From assembly GCA_964420125.1 (NCBI GenBank), contig CAYQQQ010000010.1:1-64000 (forward strand): a stretch of DNA of 64,000 nt, read 5' to 3'. The translations under genes were made by a program, and so were the position numbers. This document shows, piece by piece, positions 31,742-39,397 of this stretch; the stretch's first letter is position 1; each line of letters opens with the position of its first letter. Below the pieces are notes generated by a model. The model ran no database searches and was not told the DNA's origin. It saw only the letters and a list, made by a program, of their open reading frames with translations. This DNA is from CAYQQQ01 sp964420125 (GTDB lineage Bacteria; Actinomycetota; Acidimicrobiia; Acidimicrobiales; Microtrichaceae).

Positions 31742-32863
31742 ATGGCCGAGACCGAGGAGCTGATCGTCGCCGAGCCCTTCGAGGAGCTGGTCGAGCGCCT
31801 GGAGCGGGAGACCGACGAGGGGTTCTTCCACACCGCCGCCCAGATCGTGGTCACCCGGGCCGGTGAGACGGTGCTGGACGTGGCGATGGGACGCACGCAC
31901 CTCCACGAGCCGTTCCGGCCCGATACCCTCAGCGCTCTCTACTGCACGGCCAAGCCCCTGGTGGCCGCGGGGGTGCTGAAGCTGGTGGCCGACGACGAGC
32001 TCAGCATGGACGACCAGCTCGGCCACGTCATCGACGGCCTGGCGACGCCCTGGATCGCCGAGCGCACCGTCGAGCAGGTGCTCGGCCACACGGCCGGACT
32101 GCACGTGCTCAACACGGTGCTGGCCCGCATCCTGCCCGAGAGCATGCGGGAGCTGTGGCTGGACATGATGCCGCCGCCGGAGGGCTGGCGCTTCGGCGTC
32201 GACCGCTCCTACGCGGAGTTCGGCGGCTGGTTCCTGCTGGGCAAGGTCATCGAGTCGCTCACCGAGGTGGGCTTCGGGGACTGGGTGACCGACGAGGTGC
32301 TCACCCCCTACGGCATCGACCGGCGCGACCTGGTCGTGCACTTCCGCCCCGACACGTTCGGCGCGGAGCGCGACCGGGTCTCCGCCACCTACGACCTCAC
32401 CATGGCCCAACCCGTGCCGCTGCTCGCCGAGGTGGGTGCGGAGACGGCGTGTGAGTGGAACCCCGCCTTCGGCACCTACGGCACCATGCGCGCCGTCGCC
32501 CGGTTCTACGAAGGGCTGCTCGGCGACCTCTCCGGCGCCGAGCGGGTGCTGCCCGCCGACCTGCTGGCCGACGCCACCGCTGCCCGCCTGCCCCTCACCT
32601 ACGACCAGACCCTGGGGCGGGAAGCCGGGTTCGGCCTGGGGTTCATGACCCCGCTGTCGTCGCACTTCTTCGGCTCCGGGCCGTCGGAGTCGGCCTTCGG
32701 CCACGCCGGCCAGGGGGGCACCAGCTTCGCCATGGCCGACCCCGAGGGGGAGGTGGTGATCGCCGTGCTGTTCAACGCGGGCCTGGACGCCGACACGGCG
32801 CTGTCGTACCGCCGCGTCAACCTCGTCGACGCCCTCTACCGGGGCCTCGACGAGCTGGGTTGA
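31742..32863 (+). CDS. beta-lactamase-fold (class C/EstB-like) protein with Cys nucleophile
   Basis: A 373-residue member of the serine beta-lactamase/D-peptidase-like family. Where the family has SxxK, this protein has C68-T-A-K71 (LYCTAKPL), placing Cys at the nucleophile position. The YxN element reads SYAEFGGWFLLGKVIE (Y-A-E), and the third element is FGHAGQGGT. Metazoan LACTB and bacterial EstB/CubicO-like esterases share the fold, so hydrolysis is plausible but not assured. There is no signal peptide, so it is cytoplasmic. ATG 31742 has TACGGT 7 bases upstream. Confidence 0.85.
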   Translation: MAETEELIVAEPFEELVERLERETDEGFFHTAAQIVVTRAGETVLDVAMGRTHLHEPFRPDTLSALYCTAKPLVAAGVLKLVADDELSMDDQLGHVIDGLATPWIAERTVEQVLGHTAGLHVLNTVLARILPESMRELWLDMMPPPEGWRFGVDRSYAEFGGWFLLGKVIESLTEVGFGDWVTDEVLTPYGIDRRDLVVHFRPDTFGAERDRVSATYDLTMAQPVPLLAEVGAETACEWNPAFGTYGTMRAVARFYEGLLGDLSGAERVLPADLLADATAARLPLTYDQTLGREAGFGLGFMTPLSSHFFGSGPSESAFGHAGQGGTSFAMADPEGEVVIAVLFNAGLDADTALSYRRVNLVDALYRGLDELG

Positions 32864-32959
32864 CCTGGGCGGTCGGCTCGATCGCCGACCCGACCGAGCG
32901 CCGGGGGCCGGGGGCCCGTTCGGTGGAACGGTTGGGGCGGTCCTAGCCTTGCGCTCCGC

Positions 32960-33823
32960 ATGATCTCGCTCGACATCGCCACCTTCTTGTTGCAGTGGTC
33001 CGTCGGCGGGCTCTTCTACCTGTGGGTCACCACCCGCCGTCGCGAGGTGTCCCTCGGCTACGGGTGGCTGCTGCGGGGTGTGTTCGGGGCGATGGCGGTG
33101 GGCGCAGCGGTGGTCGGGTTCCGCTACGGCTCGCAGCCGGTGCGCGAGATCTCGGCGCTGCTCACCGCCGCCGGGGCTGCCGTCGCCCTGTGGAGCTCGT
33201 GGGTGCACCGCGCCGCCGGTGTGGAGCTCCAACGCGAGCGGGTGCAGACCCGCTCGGCCCGGGTCGCCGAGATGACCGGCATCGACCGCGACGAGCAGCG
33301 CTTCGACCCGTCGGTGGGGGAGTTCGACCCCCGCCTCGACCTCGTCGCGCCCATCCTGGGGGCGGTCGGGCTGCTGGCCGGTGGGGTGGTGGCGGGCGAC
33401 CCGGTGTGGCTGTCGGTGGCCCGCACCTTCGTGGGCGCCCTCTTCCTCGGCTGCGTGAGCGACGCCATGCTGCTCGGCCACTGGTACCTGACCCAACCGG
33501 GGCTGCCCCGGGCACCCCTGTTGCAGCTCGTGCGGCACCTGGGGTTCATCTGGCCGGTGGAGGTCGTGCTGCTGCTGATCCCCCCGGGGATGGTCGAGGT
33601 GCTGACCGGCTCCATCGACGACGGCTACAACGGCATGCTCGGCTGGTTCTGGTTGGCATGTGCCGTCACCACCATCGTGCTGGTGTGGATCACCCGTCTG
33701 GCGCTGAAGGAGCGGCAGTACTCTGCGGTGATGTCGGCCACGGGGCTGCTGTACCTGGCCATCCTCACCGCCTTCGGCACCGACCTGGTGGCCCGGGCGG
33801 TGCTCTCCGGCGCCGCCACCTGA
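32960..33823 (+). CDS. polytopic membrane protein, 287 aa
   Basis: Unrecognised integral membrane protein with about eight hydrophobic helices: near residues 5-20, 38-52, 60-75, 130-147, 150-172, 195-215, 228-246 and 260-280. A hydrophilic loop (about 80-125, ELQRERVQTRSARVAEMTGIDRDEQ) lies between helices 3 and 4. No transporter signature or catalytic motif is visible. TAGCCT (32944-32949) precedes ATG 32960 by 10 bases. It stands alone before a repeat-rich gap. Confidence 0.75.
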   Translation: MISLDIATFLLQWSVGGLFYLWVTTRRREVSLGYGWLLRGVFGAMAVGAAVVGFRYGSQPVREISALLTAAGAAVALWSSWVHRAAGVELQRERVQTRSARVAEMTGIDRDEQRFDPSVGEFDPRLDLVAPILGAVGLLAGGVVAGDPVWLSVARTFVGALFLGCVSDAMLLGHWYLTQPGLPRAPLLQLVRHLGFIWPVEVVLLLIPPGMVEVLTGSIDDGYNGMLGWFWLACAVTTIVLVWITRLALKERQYSAVMSATGLLYLAILTAFGTDLVARAVLSGAAT

Positions 33824-33851
33824 CTCCGTTCCCTGCTGCAGCCGGGCCGCC

Positions 33852-33910
33852 CGGCAGCGGTCCTGTTCCGCAGCGGTCCCGCCTCGCAGCGGTCCCGCCT
33901 CGCAGCGGTC
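33852..33910 (+). repeat. 16-bp tandem repeat
   Basis: Three to four copies of a GCAGCGGTCC-centred 16-base unit (CGCAGCGGTCCCGCCT) directly follow the membrane-protein gene. Part of the 335-bp gap before ku. Confidence 0.75.
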
Positions 33911-33950
33911 CCCGCAGCTCCCACCGCCGTCCACCCGTGGCGACACTCGT

Positions 33951-34060
33951 ACTGCCACCCGGCGCGCACTGCTGCGGTGCGAACTGGGTGTCAGTTCGGG
34001 GGGCTGGTGGAACTGCCACCCGGCCTGCACGGCTGCGGTGCGAGCTGGGTGTCAGTTCGG
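33951..34060 (+). repeat. 49-bp direct repeat, two copies with 61-bp period
   Basis: Bases 33951-33999 and 34012-34060 agree at 45 of 49 positions. Each copy ends in a small hairpin, GAACTG-GGTGT-CAGTTC in the first. They lie about 100 bases before the ku start. The gap 33824-34159 otherwise holds no gene. Confidence 0.8.
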
Positions 34061-34159
34061 ACGGGGAGTGGGGGCGCGCGTGGGAATCGGGGTGGACCTG
34101 GAGCAGACTGGAACATTCGTTGTCCGCTGGGGGGAGACAGCACACCCCGAGGAGTCGAC

Positions 34160-35251
34160 GTGCCACGAGCAGTGTGGAGCGGAGCGATCAGCTTCGGCCT
34201 CATCAACATCCCCGTGAAGCTGTACTCGGCGATCTCCCCGAAGACCGTCCGCTTCAACCAGATCGACCCGACCAACAACGCCCGCATCCGCACCCGCAAG
34301 TTCAACGCCGAGACCGGCGACGAGGTCGAGGGTGACACGCTGGTGCGGGGCTACGAGCTGACCAAGGGCAACTACGTGCTGGTCACCGACGACGAGCTCG
34401 CCTCGTTGCAGCCCAAGGCCACCCACACCATCGACCTCCAGGAGTTCGTGGAGCTCGAGGAGATCGACCCCATCTACTACGACGGCGCCTTCTACGTGGC
34501 GCCCGGCCAGGGTGGCGCCAAGCCCTACGCCCTGCTGGTGGAGGCGCTGGCGAAGGCCGACCGGGTGGCGATCAGCCGCTTCGTGATGCGCTCCAAGCTG
34601 TACGTGGCCGCCATGCGCCCCGTCGACGGCCATCTGCTGCTGTCGATGATGGTCTACGCGGACGAGATCAACCCTGCCTCGGAGATCCCCGAGCTGGAGG
34701 ACGTCGACGGGGTGGAGATCACGTCGAGGGAGCTGGAGATGGCCGAGGCGCTCATCGACTCCCTCAGCGCCACCTTCGAGCCGGAGAAGTACCACGACAC
34801 CTACCGCGAGGAGCTCCTCGAGCTGATCCACGCCAAGGCCTCCGGCGCCACCACCACGGTCGAGGCGCCCGAAGCGCCCTCCGACGACGTCGTGGTGGAC
34901 CTGATGGCGGCGCTGGAGAAGTCGGTGGCGGCAGCCAAGGAGGCTCGTCAGCGGCACCCGACGGCGTTGGCGCCCGCGGAGGCAGAGCCCGAGCTCCCGC
35001 GCCGATCGACACGGCGGGCGTCTTCGACCACTGCCGCCACGACCACGAAGGCGGCCACGAAGAGCGCCAGGACCGCCAAGTCCGCGAAGCCGGCCGCCGC
35101 GAGGTCGACGAGCGCCCGGAGTGGCTCGCGGACCTCGACCAAGGCGACCCCAGCGGGCGCCGCCAAGGCCGCCAAGGCCGGACCCAAGCGGGCAGCGCCG
35201 GCCAAGAAGGCGCCGCCGGCACGCAAGGCGCGCACCCGCAAGTCGGCCTGA
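34160..35251 (+). CDS. ku: Ku, DNA end-binding protein of non-homologous end joining
   Basis: A 363-residue bacterial Ku. The opening AVWSGAISFGLINIPVKLYSA is the family hallmark, followed by the ring-forming core to about residue 250 (EKYHDTYREELLELI). The C-terminal 100 residues are a Lys/Ala/Thr-rich histone-H1-like tail, known in Ku proteins of Actinobacteria to affect DNA binding. GTG 34160 is chosen because GAGGAG lies just upstream and the conserved start follows at once. A LigD-type polymerase is encoded 15 bp downstream, forming an NHEJ operon; no ATP-dependent ligase is in the window. Confidence 0.95.
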   Translation: MPRAVWSGAISFGLINIPVKLYSAISPKTVRFNQIDPTNNARIRTRKFNAETGDEVEGDTLVRGYELTKGNYVLVTDDELASLQPKATHTIDLQEFVELEEIDPIYYDGAFYVAPGQGGAKPYALLVEALAKADRVAISRFVMRSKLYVAAMRPVDGHLLLSMMVYADEINPASEIPELEDVDGVEITSRELEMAEALIDSLSATFEPEKYHDTYREELLELIHAKASGATTTVEAPEAPSDDVVVDLMAALEKSVAAAKEARQRHPTALAPAEAEPELPRRSTRRASSTTAATTTKAATKSARTAKSAKPAAARSTSARSGSRTSTKATPAGAAKAAKAGPKRAAPAKKAPPARKARTRKSA

Positions 35252-35266
35252 GCAGGCCCCCCGGCC

Positions 35267-36190
35267 ATGGCCACATCGCCCTCCACCACGGTGCACGTGG
35301 ACGGCCGCGAGCTCGCCCTGACCAACCTCGACAAGGTGCTGTACCCGGACGTCGGCTTCACCAAGGCCGAGGTGATCGACTACTACGCCCGCATCGCCCC
35401 CACCATGGTCCGCCACACCGAGGGCCGCTGCATCACCCTCCGGCGCTGGCCCGACGGCGTGGAGGGCCCCGACTTCTTCGAGAAGAACTGCCCCAAGCAC
35501 CGTCCCGACTGGGTGCACGTCGCACAGGGCCCCGGGCGAAGCCGGGGGGAGGTCCGCTACTGCCTCCTGGACGAGCCGGCGGCGTTCGTGTGGACCGCCA
35601 ACCTGGCCGCCCTCGAGCTGCACGCCCCGATGGCGCGAGCCGAGGACCTCCACACCCCGCTGATGTGCGTGTTCGACCTGGATCCCGGCCCGGGCACCGC
35701 CCTGGCCGACTGCGCCCGGCTGGCGCTGCAGATCCGCGAGGTGCTCGACGGCGTGGGCCTGGAGTGCCGGGCCAAGACCTCCGGGTCGAAGGGGATGCAG
35801 GTGTACGTCCCCCTCAACACCACCGGCGAGGACGCCCACACCTACGAGGAGACCTCGAACTTCGCCCTGGCGGTGGGGTCGCTGCTGGAGCAGCGCTCCC
35901 CGGCGGCGGTGACCACCACCATGGCCCGTGCCGAGCGGAAGGGGAAGGTGTTCGTGGACTGGTCCCAGAACGCCTTCCACAAGACCACGGTGTGCGTGTA
36001 CTCGCTGCGCGCCCGCCCGCACCCCACCGTGTCCACGCCGCTGCACTGGGACGAGGTGGCTGCCGGCGCCGACGGCGAGCACCCGCTGGTGTTCGAGGCC
36101 CCGGAGGTGCTGGAGCGGGTGGCGGACCACGGCGACCTGTTCGCCGACGCCCTGGATCTGCGCCAGCACCTGCCGACGCCCCGCAGCTGA
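35267..36190 (+). CDS. LigD polymerase-domain protein (PolDom, primase-polymerase)
   Basis: A 307-residue stand-alone AEP-superfamily polymerase that fills ends during NHEJ. Key family features are visible: NLDKVLYPDVGFTK, the metal-binding FDLDPG, the SGSKGMQVYVPL loop, and the C-terminal DWSQNAFHKTTVCVYSLRARPHP. In many bacteria this domain is fused to ligase and nuclease in LigD; here it is separate, as in several actinobacteria. ATG 35267 follows ku by 15 bp. It would act with Ku and a ligase encoded elsewhere. Confidence 0.93.
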   Translation: MATSPSTTVHVDGRELALTNLDKVLYPDVGFTKAEVIDYYARIAPTMVRHTEGRCITLRRWPDGVEGPDFFEKNCPKHRPDWVHVAQGPGRSRGEVRYCLLDEPAAFVWTANLAALELHAPMARAEDLHTPLMCVFDLDPGPGTALADCARLALQIREVLDGVGLECRAKTSGSKGMQVYVPLNTTGEDAHTYEETSNFALAVGSLLEQRSPAAVTTTMARAERKGKVFVDWSQNAFHKTTVCVYSLRARPHPTVSTPLHWDEVAAGADGEHPLVFEAPEVLERVADHGDLFADALDLRQHLPTPRS

Positions 36191-36282
36191 CCCGGCTCCG
36201 ACCCGGCGCTGCGGAGCGGGGTCGAGCCAGAAGTGGGCAGGAATTGTTGAGCGACGGCGGCGATGTCGTCGATACCGCGGGC

Positions 36283-37134
36283 ATGGATCCGTCGAGGGCA
36301 GCGCTGACCCTTCGCAGGGCACGGGAGCTGGCGGGCATCGAGCCTCGCGATGCCGCCGGGCGTCTCGGCCTGCCCACGCGTCAGCTGATGGCCTATGAGA
36401 CAGGTCGTTGGCCGGTGCCCACGGAGGTGCTCTCCGACGCCGTCGCCGCCTACGGCTCGTCCGAGGTGGTCCTCCCACCCCGGGTCAGCCTTCGGGCCGC
36501 CGGCGATTCGGACGCCATCGTGGTCGGCGCCGAGCGCATCGAGCGCATCCCGACCCTCGGCAACCGGGAGCTGCTGCGGCGCTACGTCTCGGCGGTCCGC
36601 CGGCAGCGGGGGCTGGGGCCGACCGACCCGGTCGAGCTCCGCTGCGCCGACGTGGTGGTCCTGGCGGGCTTGCTCGACCTCACCGACGCCGACCTCCAGC
36701 GCCAGCTGCGCGACGTGTCGGGTTCGAGCGGCAGCGCGGCGCACCGTGCCGCCCGTTCGATGGTGCTGAGCGGTCTCGTGCTGCTGGCCGGCGCCGCCGT
36801 GGCGAGCTGCGCCGCGACGCCGTCTCCTGCGGATGGGCCGGCGGTGGGCGGCGCCGTCGAGGTCGCGGCGGTCGTCGACGCGGGGTCCGCCGAGGCGCCC
36901 CCGGTGGACATCGGTGTGGCCCTCCACCTCGAACGGGGTGGGGTGCCGTCGGTGCGGACCGGTCTCGAGGCGTTCCCTGCCAAGGGAGACACCGGGAGTC
37001 CGCAGGAGCAGGCACAGGTGCCGGCGGAGCAGCCCGCGCCGCCGGCGGCGTCGTCGCCGAATTCGCCACCCGAGTCGCCAGTCGAGTCGTCGGCCGAGCC
37101 ACCGCCCGGGTCATCGACGGACCCCCTGTCCTGA
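36283..37134 (+). CDS. HTH domain protein with single membrane span, RodZ-like layout
   Basis: A 283-residue protein. Residues 1-55 form an Xre-type helix-turn-helix (ALTLRRARELAGIEPRDAAGRL ... QLMAYETGR). A helical cytoplasmic segment runs to about 160, one transmembrane helix follows (RSMVLSGLVLLAGAAVASC), then a roughly 105-residue Pro/Ser/Ala-rich external tail. The order HTH-TM-disordered tail recalls the cytoskeletal protein RodZ, but no DUF4115 is present, so this is layout similarity only. The start is uncertain: ATG 36283, or TTG 36247 with AGGA upstream. Confidence 0.65.
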   Translation: MDPSRAALTLRRARELAGIEPRDAAGRLGLPTRQLMAYETGRWPVPTEVLSDAVAAYGSSEVVLPPRVSLRAAGDSDAIVVGAERIERIPTLGNRELLRRYVSAVRRQRGLGPTDPVELRCADVVVLAGLLDLTDADLQRQLRDVSGSSGSAAHRAARSMVLSGLVLLAGAAVASCAATPSPADGPAVGGAVEVAAVVDAGSAEAPPVDIGVALHLERGGVPSVRTGLEAFPAKGDTGSPQEQAQVPAEQPAPPAASSPNSPPESPVESSAEPPPGSSTDPLS

Positions 37135-37186
37135 ACTTCGGCGATTCGCCGTCGCGGCCCGGGTCCGCCGTCGTACGCTGGGTGGA

Positions 37187-38125
37187 GTGCGAGTCACTCT
37201 CCGTGGGGTACGGGTCCTGTTGTTCGCTGCGCTGGCCTTGACGGCCGCTGGGTGCATCCCGCTGCCGCCGGGTGCCTACAGCCCTCAGCAGTTCCCTCCG
37301 GGGCAGGGTCCCAACCTCGCTCGAGCGACCGTGTTCCAGGGCCTCGGCGCCTGGTGGGACGTGTGGGACTGGTCGCCGACCTTCACCGGCGGCAAGCAGA
37401 AGCTCGGTCTCGGCGACGTCGACCGCCTGGCCGACAACGGGGTGCAGACGCTCTACATCCAGACCGCCACCTGGCGGCACCCCGACGACGTGCTCGACGA
37501 AGGCCTGCTCCGCCAGATCATCGCCCGGTCCCGGTCCCGGGGGATGAAGGTGGTGGGCTGGTACCTGCCCGAGCACGTCGACGCGGACCTCGATCTGCGC
37601 CGCATGCGCCGGGCGATCGAGCTCGGCTTCGACGGCTTCGGGATGGACCTCGAGTCCCAGCGCAACCCCGACGAGGCCGCCCGCAACGCCGTGCTGCTGC
37701 ACGAGGTGCGCACGCTGCGGGCCTGGTTCCCGGAGCTGGCGCTGGCCGCCGTCCCCGTGGCGCCGATCGTGTGGGAGCGGCTCAACGCCACCTGGTGGCC
37801 GAACTTCCCCTACCGGGAGCTGGCCGCCTACTTCGACGTGTGGATGCCGCAGAACTACTGGTCCTACCGCAAGCCCGAGTCGGGCCTGCGCGACGCCTAC
37901 CGCTACAACGTCGAGAACATCCAGATGCTGCGGGACCTCACCGGCGTGCCGTGGCTGCCCGTGCACCCCATCGGGGGCGAGGCCAACCAGGTGAGCAACG
38001 ACGACCTCGCCCAGATGTACCGCGCGATCCTCGACACCCACAGCATCGGTGGCAGCATCTACGACGACTCGATCACCTCCGGCGGGCTGTGGGAGCGGCT
38101 CCGCTGGTTCCGGATCCCCAAGTAG
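37187..38125 (+). CDS. lipoprotein with TIM-barrel/glycoside-hydrolase-like domain
   Basis: A 312-residue exported lipoprotein. The signal peptide VRVTLRGVRVLLFAALALTAAGC has a clear lipobox with C23. The mature part has the alternating pattern of a (beta/alpha)8 barrel: GAWWDVWDWSPTF, NGVQTLYIQTATW, GMKVVGWYLPEHVD, LGFDGFGMDLESQ, FDVWMPQNYWSYR. Conserved Asp/Glu at strand ends (DGFGMDLE) resemble catalytic positions of glycosidase-like families. It is not assignable to a GH number by eye. The gene at 38240 is a paralogue. GTG 37187 has TACGCT 7 bases upstream. Confidence 0.8.
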   Translation: MRVTLRGVRVLLFAALALTAAGCIPLPPGAYSPQQFPPGQGPNLARATVFQGLGAWWDVWDWSPTFTGGKQKLGLGDVDRLADNGVQTLYIQTATWRHPDDVLDEGLLRQIIARSRSRGMKVVGWYLPEHVDADLDLRRMRRAIELGFDGFGMDLESQRNPDEAARNAVLLHEVRTLRAWFPELALAAVPVAPIVWERLNATWWPNFPYRELAAYFDVWMPQNYWSYRKPESGLRDAYRYNVENIQMLRDLTGVPWLPVHPIGGEANQVSNDDLAQMYRAILDTHSIGGSIYDDSITSGGLWERLRWFRIPK

Positions 38126-38239
38126 CCCCGTCCCGCGAGGCCCGCCCGGGTGCCGGTGAGCCGGCGACGCCCGATCACTCCGAGCTGGGTGGATCTGCCG
38201 GTTTCGCCCGCACGGTGGGTTCCCCTACCTTCGGAGGCG

Positions 38240-39307
38240 ATGTCGTCGAGTGGATCCTCTCCGGTGTCGCGCCGCGCCGTGATCGGCGGCGGTGTCGCGC
38301 TCGCTGCGCTGGCGGGGGCCGCGGTGGCCGGGGCAGCCACTCGGGGCCCGGTCGAGCTGGCCACGGCCAGCGGCCGTCGGCGCCCGCCCACCACCACCTC
38401 CACGACCACGACCACCTCCACGACCACCACGGTGCCCCCCACCACGGAGGCGCCGACCACGGTCCCGGAGACCACCACGACCACCACCCAGCCCCCGGTG
38501 GATCGGCTCGCCGCCTTCCGGGGCTACGGGGCCTGGTGGGACGCCTACAACTGGTCGCCCACCTTCACCGCCGCCAACAACCGACCCCTGACGGTGTCGC
38601 TGGCGGACGTGAGCCGGCTGGCGTTGTCGGGGGTGCAGACGCTGTACCTGCAGAGCGGTCACAACCGGGCCGAGCCCGACATCCTCGACGAGCCGCTGCA
38701 ACGGGAGATCATCGCCGCCGCCCATGGCCACGGGATCCGGGTGGTGGCCTGGTACGTGCCGGTGCACCTCGACCAGGGCCGTGACCTGGCCCGTCTGGAG
38801 GCTGCGGTGGCCCTCGGCGTGGACGGCGTGGCCACCGACATGGAGGTCGACGACGAGCCCGACATCGCCCTGCGCAACGAGCGCCTGCGGTGGGTGAGCG
38901 CCGAGTTCGCCGCCCGCCACCCGGAGGTCCCCTTCGGTGCGATCACCAACCCGCCGGTGCTCTACGACGAGATCAACCTGCGGTGGTGGCCGAGCTTCCC
39001 CTACCAGCAGCTGGTGCCCCACTACGACGTGTGGATCCCCATGGCGTACTGGACCCAGCGCAAGGGCGTGTGGCGCGACGCCGCCAACTACACCCGTGAC
39101 AGCGTGCTGCGGTTGCGGATGCACACCGGGGTGGCCGACCTGCCGGTGCACATGATCGGCGGTCTGGCCCACCAGGCGTCGGTGGGGGAGGTGCAGGCGA
39201 TGGGCGCGGTGCTGCGGGAGACCGGCTGCGTCGGCGGCTCGCTCTACGACGAGACGGTCACCGGCCCCGGCCTGCGCGACGTGCTGCGGGCCGAGCTCAC
39301 CCGCTGA
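38240..39307 (+). CDS. Tat-exported paralogue of the barrel lipoprotein
   Basis: A 355-residue paralogue of the preceding protein. It has a twin-arginine signal (SRRAVIGGGVALAALAGAAVAG) and a Thr/Pro-rich spacer of about 35 residues (STTTTTSTTTT type) likely to span the wall or carry glycans. The same barrel pattern follows: GAWWDAYNWSPTF, GVQTLYLQSGHN, GIRVVAWYVPVHLD, GVDGVATDMEVD, YDVWIPMAYWTQR. A tandem duplication followed by a change of export route is inferred. Substrate unknown; both may act on an extracellular polysaccharide. TACCTT (38226-38231) lies 8 bases before ATG 38240. Confidence 0.8.
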   Translation: MSSSGSSPVSRRAVIGGGVALAALAGAAVAGAATRGPVELATASGRRRPPTTTSTTTTTSTTTTVPPTTEAPTTVPETTTTTTQPPVDRLAAFRGYGAWWDAYNWSPTFTAANNRPLTVSLADVSRLALSGVQTLYLQSGHNRAEPDILDEPLQREIIAAAHGHGIRVVAWYVPVHLDQGRDLARLEAAVALGVDGVATDMEVDDEPDIALRNERLRWVSAEFAARHPEVPFGAITNPPVLYDEINLRWWPSFPYQQLVPHYDVWIPMAYWTQRKGVWRDAANYTRDSVLRLRMHTGVADLPVHMIGGLAHQASVGEVQAMGAVLRETGCVGGSLYDETVTGPGLRDVLRAELTR

Positions 39308-39326
39308 GGGAGGGTCGCCACCAAGT

Positions 39327-39377
39327 CGTTCTGTTCACCCCACGTCGCGCCCAGCGCGATCTGGGGTGAACAGAACG
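39327..39377. terminator. compound hairpin, probable bidirectional terminator; dispersed repeat copy A
   Basis: Outer arms CGTTCTGTTCACCCCA (39327-39342) and TGGGGTGAACAGAACG (39362-39377) pair perfectly over 16 bp. An inner stem TCGCGC/GCGCGA sits between. It lies between two convergent genes (38240 and metH). A closely related sequence occurs at 53527-53577, so this is also a dispersed repeat. Confidence 0.75.
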
Positions 39378-39397
39378 GGGCAGGGCGCCGAGGCGGC

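Noticed and set aside
30320..34030. A 1236-codon open frame on the minus strand
   Set aside because: It crosses three well-supported plus-strand genes and two repeat-rich gaps. Its composition (His, Gln, Arg, Gly) is typical of antisense shadow.
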